The notes beneath the pieces are model-generated. The model saw nothing but the letters and a program-made list of their open reading frames with translations. It was not told the origin of the DNA and did not search any database. From Anaspis maculata (Eukaryota; Arthropoda; Insecta; Coleoptera; Scraptiidae), in NCBI GenBank assembly GCA_949128115.1, contig OX421962.1:104128836-104192835 (forward strand): a DNA stretch of 64,000 bases. The letters run 5' to 3'. Positions 35,369 through 46,868 of the stretch are shown piece by piece. Positions within the stretch are counted from its first letter, which is position 1, and every line of letters begins with the position of its first letter. Made by a program: the position numbers and the translations under genes.

Positions 35369-36539
35369 GTTGCCCCAAAAAGACGAACCACTTCGGTTTG
35401 GAGTCGTGAGTGTTTTCAATTCTGCATCTTCCATCCACAAGTAAATGTCGAGTGCTGAAGAAAAGTTGGATGCATACTCCATTCAAGCCAAAAAGTTGAA
35501 AATATTGACGATTCACGCCTTCACTTGTACAACCAAGCGATTGCCAAGCAGACTGTGACATCATTTTTTTACCTGTTGACGCTTCCGCCAACTAAAGCTA
35601 CTCTTCATCAGCACTCTGGGGACTTATCTCCAGGTTAGCTCTAGTTATGACTTCACTGTGCAGTGAATATTTCAAGTCAGTATTTTGATCGTACTGCGAC
35701 ATTTCTGATCTGCAGTCTGCACCGTCCACGTTTCCCATGTCCAAGAATAGATGGGAAACGATCGAGGAAACGATCTCCCTCCAACAAATGGGATGGCAAC
35801 GCGTGGAAGACATACTGACGCCAGCACCCACACATCTTCCTGCAGCACCTGATTCCTTAATGCCGTGTAATCTAATACCGTGTAACTGCAGGGAAGGTTG
35901 TGGAACTCGATGCACTTGCAAACAATAAGCTGGGCAAATCTGCTCAGACATGTGCTCGAACTGCAAAGATACGAATTGTTCCAATCGCTATTATTTTTTG
36001 GGGTCAGTGCTGACAACCTGATTATGTTGATGACAACGATGACAACCATGTTACACTGAATAAAATGTATAGGACCACCTAGAATAGCATAACTAATCAC
36101 CAGCTAGAACAATCAAAACCTTCAGTCATGATGCGAAAAACGCATTGTGGTACGTACCATCTATACCTATCAGTCTTGAATCGTTTTCAGAGACGCCATC
36201 CGGAATTTATGAAACGTAGCAGCTACCTACTTGCTTCATATCATGATTGAAGAGCTATGAGCTAAACATTTTCAGTGTGTTATTGCATTCCAATTTTCCA
36301 TTACATTTTCATGGTCTACTTTATCTATATGCACATTTTGAATTACCACAATAATGCAACTAAGTACATAAATGACATGAACATTCATGGCGTAGACTTC
36401 TTGATAATATAAATATGTAGTTGTCCCATTGGATGTGCGAGTATAAAAAAAATATGTGTTCCATTCGCCAATAACTCAAAATGAAAAGAATCATGAAAAA
36501 CAATAAAGTCAATACAGACAGAGATCGCGTTACCCTGAC

Positions 36540-37030
36540 TCGAGTTTAGTCTGGGGGCTGTGTATTTGAGATCGGTGCTTCCACAGACACCATAGATACA
36601 TACTTTGGGAGCTGAAGAATCGCTAACTGCATTAAGCTTTGATTCACCTTTTCTTTTTTTGATGAACGATACAAAGCAAGAGTTCTGTGAAAAGTCGTCG
36701 TGGATAACAGTGTTGATTTTGAATTTAGCTGTCGGATTGCTGCGGACGGATGTGGAACGTTTGCACCAGAAATCATTGTTCGATTTTTCTCTTTTCATTC
36801 CAGTTTAGTCTAGCTTGATCGGTTCAAGATTAATACTACGGCATGAGTTGCAGCTCAGCGGTGCAACTCCAAGAACCTGAGGACCTGAAAACCAAAGACG
36901 CGGACAGGGGAAAGTTTGGGTATTTTGATATGTTGTTGTACTAGGTCCAAACTGTCAATTAGCATAAATTCAGCTTAAGGCGAATCATTTCTATTTATTT
37001 TGTCGATTTTTGACCTAAATTGCCAAGCTA
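36540..37030 (-). repeat. Extra internal copy of the E3 right end
   Basis: On the minus strand this matches the first 490 bp of E3, starting with TAGCTTGGCAATTTAGGTC at 37030, and lies just inside the true right TIR in the same orientation. The right side of E3 is therefore a tandem pair of ends, perhaps from a duplication or from an insertion of a related copy next to it. It is more diverged than the outer TIR. Confidence 0.7.
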
Positions 37031-39447
37031 TAACGCATTATATTGTTAAATGAAAAAAGCAACATACCTTTCAGACATACAACTGAATATATAACCCTGA
37101 GATAGCTCATAATAATCACAACAGTGATATTAATGTGGACACCCAGTAGTCACCAAGGATTACAATCGTGCTCACAGATCGCAAAACAGAGCTCATGTCA
37201 CCTTGACTAGCGTTTAATCTGGAAGCTGTCGCTGTATATTTGTAATTGGTGCTTTCACAGACACCATAGATACATACTTGGAAGACTGAAGAATCACTAA
37301 ATGCATTGAGCTATGGTTCACCGTTGTTATTTTTTTGATAAACGATACACAGCGAGAGTTCCGTGAGAAGACGTCGCGAATAACAGCGTTACTTTTGAAT
37401 TTCGCGGGTCTACCGGCTTGCCGCGCACCGGATGTGGGACACTCGCAACGGAAAATCATTTTTTGATCTTTTCTCTTTAATTCAAGATCAGTCTGAGTTA
37501 ATTCGGTACAAGATTAATACTTCGGCATGAGTTGCAGTTCAGCGATGCAGATTCAAGAACTTGAGGACCTGAAAATCAAAGACGCGGACATGGGAAAGTT
37601 TGGGTATTTTGATATGTTGTTATACTAGGTCCAAACTGTCAATGTGCAAAAATTCAGCTTTGGGCGAATTATTTCTAGGTCAAAACCTAATTTGACTGGG
37701 CTACAACATTTAATAACCATGTCCCAACAGTTCTTCACACTGAAAAAAATTAATTCTTATGACAGATCGGAAAAAACAGTTTTTCTCAAATCTTCATCCC
37801 CACAACGGATAAACTGCCAAGTTTGGTGCCATTCAAGAGTGAACGGCATCCTCTGATTTCATTCACCGAGTCAAAATGTTTGTGAGACCACCGTGCAAAG
37901 AATGGCACGCCAAGAAGTGAGCATTTTTGAGCACCTCATTTAACAGTAGTTTCTTGACTGATATCAATCGATATGATTGATAATTTTGACATGAATGAAT
38001 AACTTGAACTCTTCTGTAACGGTAATACATGTGAATGAAACTCGACACGAGCGTGGAGGCATGGGAAAAAAATTTTTCTCCAGCGGTCGAATTTATTCCA
38101 CGCCTACTGAGCGTTAGTTTGTTGGACTCAGGCAGGCAGCGTTTGAATAGGTTCGGAGACAAAATTTCCATATCTGTCTATGCAGCTGAGTAGCATAATT
38201 CTGGAAACTGATTTGAGAATCATCAAAGATTATTTTGACAGTCACTAGGTACCCCCATGGGGATTAACTGCAGGGATCATGGCTGACGACGGAGAGCATT
38301 CAACTTTTAAAGTGTTATTTTCTATTTTCCTCTACCAACCTTCAAGGTTGTTATCATTTTGTACGTGTAAGTTTTCTTATGTTTGAAGAAGAAATAATTT
38401 TATAAAAACAACCGTGAAAATGACTGTCATAGTGGCAGAAAATAAGATCTTGGACGTTGAATTTCCTCCGCCGTCAGCCATCACCTCTGCAGTTAACCAC
38501 CATGTGGGTACTGACCGGCAAAACAATCATTGATGATTCATAAATCGATTTCCAGAATTAACTGCTCAACTTTTCAGAAAGATATGGAAATTTTGCTTCC
38601 AAAGCTATCCAAACGCTGCCTACCTGAGCCCAACAAACTAACGCTCAGTAGGCGTGAAATAAATTCGACCGCTGGAGAAAATTATTTTTTTCCAAGCCTT
38701 CACGCTCGTGTCGAGTTTCATTCACATGCATTACCGTTACAAAAGAGTTCAAGTTATTGATCCATGACAAAATTATCAATCATATCGATTGGTATCAGCC
38801 AAGAAACTACTGTTAAATGAGGTGCTCAAAAATGCTCACTTCTTGGCGTGTCATTCTTTGCACGGTGGTCTCACAAACATTTTGACTCGGTGAATGGAAT
38901 CAGAGGATGCCATTCACTCCAAAATGACACCACACCTGGCAGTTTATTCGTTGTGGGGATGAAAAATTGAGAAAAACTGTTTTTTCCGATCTGTCATAAG
39001 AATTAATTTTTTTCAGTGTGAAGAACTGTTGGGACATGGTAACAAATGTTGTCAATGTGTACGTTAGAGTCGTTTAATGACATCCAAGTAGGAATTACGT
39101 GGTGGTATGGTGATTTGGTGGGAAGCCTCGCACCTTCAACTTTCAAGGGCCCCCCAGACCCCCTCCGCATCGAGTGCACCGATGTCTCCAACTCTTGAAA
39201 TTAAGGTTGAGGGACCCCCAATCAAACCCCAAAAGCGCATTGCTTAAGCTCAAAATGCATAGTTCGGACGCTTAACCACCGGACTATTTCATCTATCTTT
39301 ATTTTGGTGTGGAAAATCACAAAATCGTACCGCCCCTTTTCAAGTTACAATTTATTTCAATTCGAAGACTCTTCTTCAACTTTCAATATATTTATTTAAA
39401 AAAATCGTACCATGAGACAGGTGATTCGATTTCGTTTTCACACTTAA

Positions 39448-40022
39448 GAGTCCTCTGTACGCTTAAAGCAGCTCCGACTAAAAGGCCTCTAAATCGAAGG
39501 CGGTGATTTTCTCTCAAATGATATTCAGTAAATTCACTTCATATCTCCATAAAAACATGTGAAAGGAAAAAAATCCGAGAAAAACCGATCACAGCCGAAG
39601 ATAGTAAAATTTTACGGGCGCCATCCTAGAGCCTTTATTTGACTTGAAAGAAAATTCCTTTTTCCAAGGAGGACTCTCTACAGTATTCTGCACCAACGTA
39701 CCGGGTGATTTTTCAATAAAATATCTGGAGTCAAAGTTATTTGGCTGTGAAAATTATTAAAAAAATGCTTAAAAAATTCGGAGCTTCATATCTTCAGCTG
39801 AAAATTTTTTATTGGAAAACCACCCGGTACGATTGTGCAGAGTACTGTTAAGAGTTTACCCGGGAAAAAGAATTTTTGTGATCGGTTTTTCTCGGATTTT
39901 TTTCCGTTTACATATTTATATAAACATATGAAGTGAAATCTCCAAATGCCAGTTCAAAGAAAATCACCGGCTTCGATTTAGAGCCATTTTAGTTGAAGCC
40001 ACTCTGAGCGTACAGAGGACTC
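39448..40022. mobile_element. Foldback miniature element with TTAA duplication
   Basis: The ends are GAGTCCTCTGTACGC and GCGTACAGAGGACTC, with TTAA on both sides (39444-39447, 40023-40026). Inner blocks AAATCCGAGAAAAACCGATC and GTACCGGGTG are also inverted across the centre. TTAA target use is typical of piggyBac and Kolobok elements. No protein is encoded. Confidence 0.85.
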
Positions 40023-40566
40023 TTAAATCAAAGAGAGTTGGTAGGTAATGCCAATGGGCTCGAATCAAAGTACATCCTTGTAGCTTTCGAAAGAGACCTA
40101 AAAGGTGAGATTCTGTCAAGGAATAAACCCGCAGGGATTGATTTCGCAACGCTTATTTTACCAATTTAACTCCGTCCTTGAGCACCCGTAATCTATCATC
40201 GACAAGCTCCGCGAAGATGAGTCTTGGCCTTCTTCAGCTGAGCTAAGCTTCGGAGATGGGATGCTTGGAATCGATGGGCTTGACCTCGGGGTGTGTTTCC
40301 CTTTGTTTACTTGCATTGTTTTAGCGTGCTACTGGAGTTATTCAAATTTCCATGCTGGTTCGATAATAAAGCACAAGGGAAAAATGATTCTTGACAAATG
40401 CCATGGAGGGGAATTTCACCTAGAGGAATGTCCGGTTCGTTCTCGCGAAACTAATAGTTTCGTTGCAGCATTCGAGGTAGCCTGTTCGTGAAAGGGAAAA
40501 TCTATTAGAAGCTGTTCGTATAATTACCTGGACACTTAGATGACCCGACGATTCAAGAAATTTGTA
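40023..40566. other. Unassigned sequence
   Basis: A 76-codon plus-strand frame (40261-40491) begins inside unrelated sequence and shows no domain. Nothing else was seen. Confidence 0.4.
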
Positions 40567-41303
40567 CAAGGTGTTCACGATAAAATTCACCCCCCTCTGG
40601 GATATTCCCCTTTGAGATATTTTGGAGAACTAAAAACTTTTTCTACACGATTTTTCCCAGGGACATTGAATCGATTCTCTAAAAGTTTCTAATTGGTACG
40701 GTATACAGGGTGTGATATGTGAATTTTTCATTTTAAACAGAACACCCTATATTTTATTTCGCTCTTTGATGGAGCATATTGATGGACATGATGGACATGG
40801 ATATTTTGACAACATGTCAAAAAAAATAATAAAATAGGTAGTCAACTAATTTTGTTTCACGGTAAGATGGCTTTGGTTTCTATATTTCACTTGAAAAAAG
40901 TTATCTTTCCAGCATTTTGTCTGCAGAATTCAACTCTGCATGGATAAATGGTCTAATTCGTTCCTTATACAGGGTGTCGCGTAATTTTATATTTTTAATT
41001 CATTTGACTACCTATTTTATCATTTTTTCGACAGCCTCTTTGTCAAAATAAATCATGAGTGTTATAGTTATATCGTTGTAATCAGAAAGAAAGACTACAT
41101 CAAATAACGTAGTAAAATATGGAGTGTTGCATTTAAAATAAAAAAGTTACATGTCACACCCTGTATACGGTACTAACTAGAAACTCTCAGACGATCGATT
41201 CAAGATCCCTGGGAAAAATCGTTGGGAAAAAGTTTTTAGTTTTTCAAAATATCTCAAAGGGAAATCTCCTAGAGGGGGAGTGAATTTTATCGTGAACACC
41301 TTG
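40567..41303. mobile_element. Foldback element with CAAGGTGTTCACG ends
   Basis: The ends are CAAGGTGTTCACGATAAAA and its reverse complement, bordered by TA (40565-40566, 41304-41305). The arms are about 300 bp (to about 40860 and from about 41008), with inner TACAGGGTGT and ACACCCTGTA motifs also inverted. TA target use suggests mariner-type mobilisation. Confidence 0.85.
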
Positions 41304-43533
41304 TACCTATAATGGATTCTAACGGCACAGTTAGTTAGTTAGTTAAGGGTTGACATTTATTTATAGGGAACAATAACATTTTCGAAGCTTTATCGCTTTA
41401 GTTCGTCGTAGAACACCTTTGTTGGTTTTCATCAATTATGGGTTCACCCCACACAAAACAGTACGTGACGCAATAAAAAAAAATCTTCAAGTAAAAGCCT
41501 TGTACTCTAACTTAAGTAACTGTTTCGCGTACACCATTGGTTCCGAGGATTTTGGAAAGGTGAAATTGGGTTTGACATTTTCGGTCATAGACACACGCGT
41601 TCGCGATATCCTTCTACTATTCAAGGGCAATTCAAGGTAAGAAATAGGATCAGTCCTCCACAAAGGCAAAGCCATATCATATCCAATCTTTTCCAAAAGG
41701 GACAAGGAAGACCATAGCCTGAAAAAGAGCAAAGCAAAAAGAATAGTCCAGATATGAGAGACGCAGCCTTTGAAAAGAGATTCATAATGAGAGGAACCCC
41801 GCACGCAACGGCTCAAGAACTTGAGATTGTAGGGAACACAGGGGAGAAGAGAATGAATTAAAAAGTTCCCACTCGCTCGCAAAATTCACTCACTTCTTTT
41901 ACACTGTCTAAAAGCTGGGCCTAACTCTAACCTTAACCTGTAACACGTTGTTGTAACGTAGATGTTGAATCTGATGAGCCACAATAAGAATTTCGAACCA
42001 CGTTACCCAAACAAAGTTTAAATGTTGGTAAAGGTGTAGAATCAGGTGTTCGTTGGAGTATTGATGTCTGGCGGCTGTGAAATAATTAGGTGAAACTCAT
42101 CTTTTAGGAAACAATTTTGAAAACTTAGCTATCCTAGTCAACAGCGTTCAGCTCGGCGTTGAGGTAGGTTAAGGTATAGGAACGAGCCTCTATTTAGACA
42201 CTTTGACATGTATATAGGTGTTTGCAAACTTGAGGTAGAAAATTGAACCGCAATTGAGGAAATGCTCCAAAAGAGCCAGATTAGTGTTGAAAAAAATTAA
42301 CGATTTTTTTTTTGAAATATGGAGGGTCAAAAGGTCCTTCGACCCCTTCTATTTTCGTTATTTTGAAAAATTTTAATAAACTGTTTTCATCAGACCAAAG
42401 AGCAAATTTTTGGAACCTTTGAATGTGTTTTGTGATTTTATTTAGTGTACAGGGTGAGTCATAAATCCTAAAAATCTATTTTTTCTCAAAAATGTCCGCA
42501 AAAGGTTCTAGAGGTTATAAAACTGATATAGAGATAATTTCTGTTCTTTATCGTGTTCAAACTAGTGGTTAAGTCGATCTCAACACTCTCAAGAGCTCTA
42601 TTCTCGAAAGGGAGGAAAGCACAACAGGATGGCGTCCTGACACTAGATGATCATCGGCCAAGCGGTCCCAAGAGCGGGAAACTTGATTTAATTGAAATAA
42701 GTTGAATTAAAGTATAATGGGTTGTCTACCCATCCAGGTGTATAAGCAAAAGAACTGAGAGTTCCAGTAGCAAATGACCTTATGCTATTCATCCAGCAGT
42801 GATCCACATAACAACAGAGATGAGTGCGTAGGATGTAGTATGTAGTAGTAGGATCAAAAGTGAGAGTTCACTTTTCGAACAAAACTGGTACTGACATGAC
42901 CTTTATTAAAACTAGCTGTGTCCCATTTTCACTTTGGCACTCATTACAAAGGCTTCGACGATCAGTTTTTCCAGTATTTCAAAATGCAACTGCCACATTT
43001 TCAGTTCAAAAACTCGGTGGGCAACGTAAACTCATCGCTTGTACGAGGAACCCCTCAAGTTTATTTGTGTCGGAAGGAGCGAGCAACAAGTGAGTGTCTA
43101 ACGTTTATTTTTTTATCACGCATGCCACCCTTGAGAGCTGAAGAGTTGCGTGAGAAAGTGAGCAATCAAATGGGGTGCCTCTATCCGATATCCAAGAGTT
43201 TTAGGAGAACAACTAGGATTTTGCTGGTCAACACAATTTGCTCCAAGTTTCGGCATGTATCACGGCAACTGTCAAAAGTTGTAATTACAACGTTACAAAT
43301 AAGATACAAATTTCCAGGAAATGACGTTATCGCGCTGATGACAGGCTCAGGGCGTTTATCAATTTCAATATTTGTGATTTGGTGCAAAAAAAAACGAAAA
43401 ATCCATAACCGATGAAAAAATTGTTGGATGACGGGGGATGTCGTTCTTTTCGTCGAGCCGGATCTGGATTTGAACTCAGTTTGGTTCTGAACACTGCATA
43501 TCCCTGAGTAAAACCTTACTCAAGTGTAAGTAT
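41304..43533. other. Unassigned; two long frames without domains
   Basis: A 165-codon frame at 42918-43415 (plus) and a 131-codon frame at 41487-41882 (minus) are the longest. Neither shows recognisable motifs or exon-like borders. CAGGGTGAGTCA at 42449 resembles one end of the CAGGGTG family. Their coding status is undecided. Confidence 0.4.
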
Positions 43534-43980
43534 TGTTACGATATTTCACGTACGGGTTCAAATATAATTGAGACGATCGATTTAAAACACACACTGTTTA
43601 TTTCTGCGTACTACAATCAATAAACGCCAACAATTATCTACTTGAATTATCGCTGTCGTTACAATTCGCTTATCCGCTCGCTGTCTCTTCTAATTCAATA
43701 CTGCCCTGAGCTGCCGGCTGATGCCTTATATAAGGCCTCTGAATAGTGTTCCCGAACTTTCTGTCTACTTCCAGTAAATTCCATAGTGGTCCGGCATATG
43801 CGGTTTCTAGACCATTCAGATGTGCCCTGATCAGGCACTCGAGTCTCCATTCAGTTTCACGTACACAAACGCTCTGGAATGCACCAGGTCGTTCTATACT
43901 TCTACACTGCGATCTAATGGATGGAAGAATCCAGAAAGATCGAGTGTTTACCAATATGTACGGGATCGCCGCTCGTAACA
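43534..43980 (-). mobile_element. Solo LTR, copy 1 (447 bp)
   Basis: Read on the minus strand it begins TGTTACGAGCGG and ends CGTAACA. A 4-bp duplication, GTAT, lies on both sides (43530-43533, 43981-43984). A TATATAAGG box precedes a CAGT-like start, and AATAAA lies about 150 bp on, which sets the orientation. A second copy of the same LTR is at 58126-58629. TG...CA ends, a 4-bp duplication and no internal region identify solo LTRs of a retrotransposon, probably gypsy-type. Confidence 0.88.
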
Positions 43981-43990
43981 GTATCGTAGC

Positions 43991-44769
43991 CAGGGCTGGG
44001 CAAAATACTTCGAAAAATGTATTTAAATACAAAATACAAAATACACGATCCAAGATAGTCGAAATACAAAATACAAACTACTTCTTGAAATGTCTTTGAA
44101 ATACAAAATACAAAATACGTATTTTGGAAAACTAAGAAATTCCAAAATACAAAATACAACCTAGAGTATTCCAAATACAAAATACAAAATACATTCTTAT
44201 TGCGTGCATGATTCAACCATTTTTTTGGAACACTTCATTGATTCAGTCGCAACAATAAGTAAATTATTATGAACTATGAAAAGACAAATAAAATAAACAT
44301 AAAGTGAAGAAAACTTCATATCAAACCTATTCCTTACTTCATTCATCAATTCTTCAAAATAACAAATGTTGATTCCCTTTGGGGACAACCAGCTTTTCGA
44401 AAATATTGTTCGACATCCGACATGGAACCTCTCGTGGCTGACAGTAGGATGCACTTACCAGTAAAATGTAAAACGTAAAAGATGCAATCGAACTCATTAT
44501 CGATCCCAGATAGTGTGCAAAAGCAAGAAATGTCAATGGGGTGAATATAGTATTCCCAGAACAATTTCGGCCCGAACAGACTAAAAAGCATGGGAAACAA
44601 ATGTATTTTGTATTTTGTATTTTGAAAATCAAAATACTTTTCTCAAAAATGCCTGAACTATTCCAAAATACAAAATACAAATACTTTTCAATCAAATGTA
44701 TTTAAATACAAAACACAAAATACTTAAATGTATTTCAAATACTTGTATTTGAAATACCGCCCAGCCCTG
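43991..44769. mobile_element. hAT-type element, 779 bp, rich in AAATAC repeats
   Basis: The ends are CAGGGCTGGGC and GCCCAGCCCTG with a perfect 8-bp duplication ATCGTAGC (43983-43990, 44770-44777). Both ends carry long runs of AATACAAAATAC-type words in opposite orientation. Its target duplication begins two bases into the right duplication of the preceding solo LTR, so it arrived after the LTR. Confidence 0.9.
44335..44460 (-). pseudogene. Possible hAT transposase C-terminal remnant
   Basis: Inside the 779-bp hAT, the minus strand reads SDVEQYFRKAG, while another frame gives VGCRTIFSK and FEELMNEVRNRF. hAT transposases end with a dimerisation region that has an ER-FS-AG-like start and an FE-L-like part. 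The match is suggestive only and is split by frameshifts. Confidence 0.35.
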
Positions 44770-44777
44770 ATCGTAGC

Positions 44778-46627
44778 CAAACCCGACATATTTGCACCTT
44801 CAACTCGCGAACTTTTTTCATTATTTAGCTTCATATTTTTTTTATTTTTTTTATATTTTTTTACCTGCATCAAACACTGGGGTTATTAGCAGGATATTTT
44901 CAACATAGGTTTTTCTGTAACCATAACAACGACGATAAAATACTTAGAACAAACAGTGGGGGATTTTCAGTGTGGTTCTTTTTGATGGTGTTTCCGTTTC
45001 ATCGCTCTTTCCGGGGCATAACCGCACGGCAGTAGGTGCCCCGGTACTAAGGAACGCTTGAAAAAATCCATTTGGCCCGGATCAGTGCAATCAAACTTTG
45101 AACGAAGCGGCGGGATAGGGACGATTCATTCATATTTTTTCAACATGCGTAGTTTACTTGAGCATAATAGCACATGAATTGGTTTATCAGTTCCAGCATT
45201 CATGAAAAACGTAAATTATGTAGTTATCTACGTATTGTCTAGTTTTGGCCGAGGGGAACTTATCAAACAGGCAGATATTATTTTCTTATCACACTGCATG
45301 CCATAATCCCTCGAATATAACCAATTCAAGTATGTATACGTAAGCAGTGCAATATTGATCCAAATTAAACATTGCACACGTGCGTCTCTGCACTTAGCGC
45401 AAGCAAGGCCGGAATTGTCTGCTTTACAGACTTCATTACTGGAGTTCTTATGCACTTGGACAACAACAAAATCACTGTGTATCGTGATACGCTGTTTATA
45501 GGATCGCTTTCAGTCCGAAATTTCCCATACACTGCCACTCTATCAAGTTTCCTGCGACAATTCAATAAGAAATCGTCACCGGACATCTCCAGATGTCTCC
45601 ACTCGGATTTAGGTAAGGCGATTTAGGTGGCCATTTCGTTCTTCCTGTTTTCTCATTGAATCACTGCACTTTTAATCGGGCCGTTGTTTTTAGCACTGCT
45701 TTTTATATTATGCTTCATGGAGCTTATATTTTTTGTGCAAAACGACAAATGCGTACAAATATGGCCGAAAATGTCAAAATATCACGGCCAACTTGGAAAA
45801 CTGTGTAGATACAGCTGAAAACACTCAACCTTGGAATAGCTCTCGAAAAAAAGCGATTATCACACCGGTTACTTCACTTACCCAATGTTTCGGATCAAGA
45901 CCAACACGTGCACATATTTATATCCGGGGCGCTATATTGCATGCACACTCACACATACACTTGCTACTGAGATTATGATTATTCACAAAACAACGTGCTT
46001 TGTGTGGGCGCGTTTTGCGTATGGTAGACGCGAAAAATCCCGCAGGTACACTCACACTCGCGTAGTTTGAGGTTGAACACTATTAATTTTATTTTTACAT
46101 GATATCTTCTCGCGTCGATGTGTTCGAAAAATATTTCGCACGCATCATTTTCAGAAATTATTCCGGTAGGTACGGATTGATTATATCGACGCGGCGAAAA
46201 AAATGAGTCTGCAGGGTTCGGCCTGCGGAATCGGAATTATATCAGAAGATAAGGTGCGGGCGTACGGGGCGACGATATCGTTATGATGCGATAAAGAACC
46301 GGCACAGGTATTCCGCCCCGGATCGTGTGTAAGGTGGGTTGATGTAATAAAGCGCTGCTCGCCTGTCAACTTTGGCGGATGAACTGACAATTCGAGGGGA
46401 TGGTCACTGTCGCGCTGACACGCGATTCTCTGCTTCCCCGGTTGACATTGATATTGTTTAAAAGTAGCGCACCGGCCGGCGGGCGGGCGGACGGTCGGCC
46501 GGGCGGAGAAACAGAGTACGAACGGACATCAGAAATCAATCAGGCTGTCGCGGCTATATCATGGTAATCTATAATGGTTTACTCTATTCGTTTAATTCAT
46601 GTGTGGGTGTGTGCAAGCGGCCAGTTT
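44778..46627. other. Unassigned; very GC-rich patch at 46470-46510
   Basis: A GGCCGGCGGGCGGGCGGACG-like stretch is a small CpG-rich island in AT-rich DNA. It could be regulatory, but there is no exon or core promoter to attach it to. Confidence 0.35.
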
Positions 46628-46760
46628 TTGGCACTGAGTTTTTCCCAATGCTTAAACATACTGCCAAACATTCACGTTCGATCGTCGAGTAGTTCTTTTC
46701 CGGTCGGTTTACACAGATCGAATGGTCCGGTTTTAGTAGCCAACTTCATGTACATTTGCT
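46628..46760 (-). pseudogene. Gypsy-type RNase H fragment, minus strand
   Basis: The minus strand reads KNYSTIERECLAVCLSIGK, the junction motif at the start of RNase H in Ty3/gypsy pol. It is preceded by KPTGKE-like text in a shifted frame. A single short fragment; no neighbouring pol domain was found. Confidence 0.65.
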
Positions 46761-46811
46761 GTTCATTTTTCAGGCAACTAAGACTGCTACTCAAACCAAG
46801 GGAAGAGGAAC

Positions 46812-46868
46812 AACTCGGCAATCGAACGTGAATGCTTCGCGGTATATTTGGGCATTCTCCCATTCTCC
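46812..46868 (+). pseudogene. Gypsy-type RNase H fragment, plus strand
   Basis: The plus strand reads NSAIERECFAVYLGILPFS, the same motif as the neighbour on the other strand, only about 115 bp away and head to head. The two form a diverged inverted repeat of about 45 bp. Confidence 0.6.

Larger units (their letters stand above)
34215..35980 (+). pseudogene. Broken gene in E3: nuclease-like plus Cys-rich protein
   Basis: The plus-strand text reads FLSNVHNK, HQAFDDADFLIVTNAVEE, a stop at 34380, then VVVIENDTDVLEMM. That acidic DADxLIV / DTDxL pattern resembles PIN/XPG-type nuclease folds. A GESKKNA segment comes next (about 34617), the hAT insertion (34653-35368), then YNQAIAKQTV and LPPTKATLHQH (about 35580). 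Near the end are MGWQRVED and PAAPDSL, then CNCREGCGTRCTC, one TAA stop (35926-35928), and CSDMCSNCKDTNCSN. I recall insect proteins of unknown function with this same architecture, but cannot search for them here. Two stops, frameshifts and an insertion mean it is dead. Confidence 0.65.
33555..37703. mobile_element. E3: TAG...CTA DNA transposon relic, 4.15 kb
   Basis: The ends are TAGCCCAGGCATTTTAGGTC and a matching right end GACTGGGCTA, with a 3-bp duplication CAA (33552-33554, 37704-37706) confirmed against the intact arm of E4. TIRs of about 610 bp are at 33555-34163 and 37098-37703. A third, diverged copy of the same end lies inside at 36540-37030. A broken plus-strand gene (34215-35980) fills the interior and is interrupted by a hAT element. 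Frames of 80-90 codons (33788-34063 plus, 37214-37459 minus), with a PTSG-R-AGRPAKF-like core, recur in the TIR copies because the DNA repeats. Coding function is not supported. Confidence 0.85.
33307..39286. mobile_element. E4: foldback element, split by E3
   Basis: The ends are TAGTCCGGTGGTTAAGCG and its reverse complement, with TTT on both sides (33304-33306, 39287-39289). The left arm is 33307-33554 joined to 37704-38322 and the right arm is 38437-39286, with a spacer of about 115 bp. The arms match closely over about 850 bp. The right arm is continuous exactly where the left arm is broken by E3, giving an internal proof of that insertion. The first 100 bp of each arm resemble a tRNA-derived head: TGGTTAAGCG as A box and GGTTCGATTGG as B box. 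The arms thus may have grown from a SINE. No protein is encoded. Confidence 0.85.

Noticed and set aside
42918..43415. 165-codon frame as a gene
   Set aside because: No recognisable motif; neighbouring frame of similar quality overlaps it.
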